A stretch of DNA of 64,000 nt from Streptococcus suis 10581 (GTDB lineage Bacteria > Bacillota > Bacilli > Lactobacillales > Streptococcaceae). The notes under the pieces are model-generated. The model saw only the letters and a list, made by a program, of their open reading frames with translations, ran no database searches and had not been told where the DNA came from. The DNA is taken from positions 1-64,000 of the forward strand of contig ALKQ01000058.1 of assembly GCA_000440235.1 (NCBI GenBank), read 5' to 3'. The position numbers were made by a program, and so were the translations under genes. This document shows positions 62,247-64,000 of this stretch, one piece after another; position 1 is the first letter of the stretch; every line of letters starts with the position of its first letter.

Positions 62247-62320
62247 CCTCATATTTGCTTTCATTATACCATAAAAAACGGATAACGCACCAAATATGGT
62301 GCGTTATCCGTTTTTAGGTT
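62247..62320 (-). promoter_or_regulatory. pezA promoter with long palindrome
   Basis: On the minus strand AACGGATAACGCACCATATTTGGTGCGTTATCCGTT is an almost perfect palindrome with 17-bp arms (62277-62316), followed at once by TGGTATAAT, an extended -10 (62264-62272). The palindrome would cover the -35 and is a likely PezA operator; with T-runs at both ends it is also a terminator for the upstream gene, whose stop it overlaps. Confidence 0.75.
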
Positions 62321-62594
62321 TCTTCGATTGCTTAAACTGCTCTATTCGCTTCTCCAATTGTTCCATGTTAAGTTTATTTTTCGCTTCTTGGATTGACTTA
62401 TCAAGACTTTGTTCCTCATCGGTTATAATGTCCCTAGATATTTCCACTCTCTCACTAGACTTGAAACTAGAATCAAAGACCACATCTAGGAGTTGTAATA
62501 CTTTGGTTAGTTCAATATCTGACATCTCAGATAGTCGATGAATCAGTCGTTTAAATTGATCCTGATTCTGGGTTTCCTTTTGAAAAAATTTCAT
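62304..62594 (-). CDS. Hypothetical ICE protein (96 residues)
   Basis: A 96-residue charged helical protein: MKFFQKETQNQDQFKRLIHR, then LSEMSDIELTKVLQLLDVVF and a coiled-coil tail (LNMEQLEKRIEQFKQSKKPK). ATG 62594 has AAGGAGAAG upstream. It is found in the pezAT flank of ICESa2603-like elements as far as I recall; no function is known. Its stop lies in the palindrome before pezA. Confidence 0.6.
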   Translation of the reverse strand: MKFFQKETQNQDQFKRLIHRLSEMSDIELTKVLQLLDVVFDSSFKSSERVEISRDIITDEEQSLDKSIQEAKNKLNMEQLEKRIEQFKQSKKPKNG

Positions 62595-62643
62595 TATCTT
62601 CTCCTTACATTGTAAAAAGGTAGCCCGCATAGGACTACCTGAT

Positions 62644-63033
62644 TTATAAATCATCAATAGCTACTGAAATAGCCTGTAACTTTTTATTTTGGATTTTCTT
62701 TTCATCAATCAATTGATGAAGTTCTTCAATTTGCTTTTGACAGGCTGAAATATCCTTGTTATTTTGTGTAATGGTATCTGCCAAGTGTTGTTTATAGTCA
62801 CTTGTGATATTTACCTTCTTCGGCTGACTTTGTTTAACGGTTGATGCGAGCGTTTGTACATCTTTAGATTCTGACTCCTTTTGTTGCTGTTCAAAAGCAG
62901 CCACATAATCTACTTCTTCAATTGGTTTTTCATCCTGTTTATGGAAGAGTGCTGCAATTTTTGCTCGTTCTTCATGGGATGATGTTGGTTTCACATCATC
63001 TAGTGGCTGATCAAAATTCCATGTTTTACTCAT
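62644..63033 (-). CDS. Hypothetical ICE protein with coiled coil (129 residues)
   Basis: A 129-residue protein. The N-terminal half is charged and probably disordered (MSKTWNFDQPLDDVKPTSSH). The second half is a coiled coil (TQNNKDISACQKQIEELHQL, then IDEKKIQNKKLQAI). It overlaps the next upstream gene by 4 bases. I do not recognise a family securely. Confidence 0.6.
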   Translation of the reverse strand: MSKTWNFDQPLDDVKPTSSHEERAKIAALFHKQDEKPIEEVDYVAAFEQQQKESESKDVQTLASTVKQSQPKKVNITSDYKQHLADTITQNNKDISACQKQIEELHQLIDEKKIQNKKLQAISVAIDDL

Positions 63034-63257
63034 TCTGTATCCTCATTTCTGTAATTTGGTTGTAGTGTGGTTTCTTTACCAAAGGCTTGCTCTAGTGCTT
63101 CATGAAATGACAACTGACTAGATTGTTGCCGTTTGATAAAGGTACTGTACATAGCTGTTTGTAGTTGGTCACGATAGTGTTCCAATTTCTCCGTCTCACG
63201 TGAGACCTTTTCTTCTTGCCTAGCTACTTTTTCAGCCAGACGTTCAATCACACTCAT
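63030..63257 (-). CDS. Small ICE protein with coiled coil (75 residues)
   Basis: A 75-residue protein: MSVIERLAEKVARQEEKVSR, then ETEKLEHYRDQLQTAMYSTF and LSFHEALEQAFGKETTLQPN. The first 35 residues are a coiled coil. It resembles small DUF5965-type proteins of streptococcal ICEs (tentative, from memory). GGAGG lies upstream of the ATG. Its ATGA overlap with the following gene suggests an operon with the primase-like gene. Confidence 0.6.
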   Translation of the reverse strand: MSVIERLAEKVARQEEKVSRETEKLEHYRDQLQTAMYSTFIKRQQSSQLSFHEALEQAFGKETTLQPNYRNEDTE

Positions 63258-63310
63258 AGGGTGTCCTCCTTGTCACTTTCTAGATTATGATAGCGAACTT
63301 GATTTTGTTA

Positions 63311-64000
63311 TCACAATTCCAAAGCGTGCTCTCGTTTAGGTGGAGGATGATCTCTAATGACTTTTGTTTGGGCTGACTGGATAAGATCTCTTAATGATAA
63401 TTCCTTCTGTCGTTTCACAATATCATTCCAATCTAACTTTGTTTCAAGTCCCTGCAATAGTGGCAAATCTTGAACGATTGGAAGTCCTTTGTCTAACAAT
63501 TTCTGACAAAATTCTCTTCCTGCCTCATCGTAATCAACAGCCAATGTTATTGCGTTTGAATGAGTTTGAAAAAAGGTTGTCGTCTCTTGTATTGCCTGAA
63601 GATAATGGCTAAGTCTGCTTGGTTTTACTGTATCTAGAAATGCCAATTTCCCCTGTTCCTCTGCTACTAGACGTAAAGTCTGATAAGCAATCACTGAAAG
63701 TTTTAAGCCTTCCATTGACACCAGGCGAACATCGGATAATTGCTTTTGGTGAAGCTGATAATAACTCATCATATCGATAACTGATTCACAAAAAATGAGT
63801 CGCTTGGGATTACCAATATCGAAACTAATACCGACATAGCCATGAGAGCCTTTCATGATTTTCTTCAAATAACCACGTTTGTGTCTTTCTTCATTTTTGA
63901 CGAGACCTTGAAGGCTTGCGGCCTGTAAGACACCATTATGGTCATAGCTTTTAAACACTAAAACTGACTCCGCTTGATAAGTAGCTTGAGCAAGCAATCC
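63311..64000 (-). CDS. Toprim/DUF3991-type primase-like protein, partial at window edge
   Basis: The last about 230 residues of a protein whose start lies beyond the window. SVLVFKSYDHNGVLQAASLQ and RGYLKKIMKGSHGYVGISFD are the DUF3991-like part. The toprim part is RLIFCESVIDMMSYYQLHQK (acidic residue in CESVIDMMS) and ITLAVDYDEAGREFCQKLLD (DYDEAG, with the Asp pair). Such proteins on ICEs are thought to act in conjugative DNA priming or replication. The gene ends 53 bases before the next. Confidence 0.8.
   Translation of the reverse strand, partial: GLLAQATYQAESVLVFKSYDHNGVLQAASLQGLVKNEERHKRGYLKKIMKGSHGYVGISFDIGNPKRLIFCESVIDMMSYYQLHQKQLSDVRLVSMEGLKLSVIAYQTLRLVAEEQGKLAFLDTVKPSRLSHYLQAIQETTTFFQTHSNAITLAVDYDEAGREFCQKLLDKGLPIVQDLPLLQGLETKLDWNDIVKRQKELSLRDLIQSAQTKVIRDHPPPKREHALEL

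Noticed and set aside
1..64000. CRISPR arrays, tRNA and rRNA genes
   Set aside because: No regularly spaced repeats and no tRNA or rRNA-like sequence was noticed on reading; a dedicated search was not possible.

Overview
The window is low-GC DNA from a streptococcus. Streptococcus suis or a close relative fits best: there is a pezAT cassette and relaxase of the kind found in ICESa2603-family integrative elements, a nisin P type lantibiotic cluster and a complete Tn916-type element with tet(M). Nearly every gene is on the minus strand, so the biological order runs from high to low coordinates. It looks like accessory DNA built by stacking mobile elements. I see no chromosomal housekeeping genes, rRNA, tRNA or CRISPR.

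Regions, right to left. (1) 55.2-64.0 kb is ICE backbone: a primase-like toprim protein cut by the window edge, three small proteins, the pezA-pezT toxin-antitoxin pair running with overlaps into a SIR2-HerA defence pair, a gene-poor GC-rich stretch that may hold oriT, two MobC-like accessory proteins and a MobP-type relaxase. (2) 51.6-55.1 kb holds the first part of a nisin P cluster: protease P, response regulator R and sensor kinase K. (3) About 33.5-51.54 kb is a roughly 18 kb Tn916-type element (orf24 to int, with oriT, ardA and tet(M) with its leader peptide). It sits between the nspK terminator and the nspF promoter. (4) 23.8-33.4 kb is the rest of the nisin cluster (F, E, G, A, B, T, C, I). 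The prepeptide core matches nisin P as I remember it. Three promoters carry TCT-N8-TCT-like boxes with the same 13-base spacing to the -10 element. (5) 20.8-23.5 kb is a recombination module: a sigma-like regulator, a 42-residue SHOCT-like protein and a large serine recombinase. (6) 9.8-20.4 kb is a compact cluster: a WYL regulator, a Clp-type double AAA+ ATPase with a VGF ClpP-docking tripeptide, four proteins of unknown function, a UvrD-type helicase with two tandem PD-(D/E)XK nuclease domains, and a stand-alone PD-(D/E)XK-like nuclease. It reads like an uncharacterised defence system. (7) 1.9-9.7 kb is a prophage packaging remnant: HNH nuclease, methylase, small and large terminase. It ends in a decayed phd-doc pair and a portal gene fused in frame to half a serine recombinase. 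(8) 0-1.9 kb holds a GNAT acetyltransferase, a frameshifted zinc-ribbon gene and a second copy of the serine recombinase 3' end and terminator.

Taken together, the window would give a host tetracycline resistance, production of and immunity to a nisin-like bacteriocin, an anti-restriction protein for transfer, a toxin-antitoxin addiction cassette, a SIR2-HerA abortive-infection type system and a candidate Clp/helicase-nuclease defence cluster. The decayed genes at the left show older recombination between phage and recombinase sequences.
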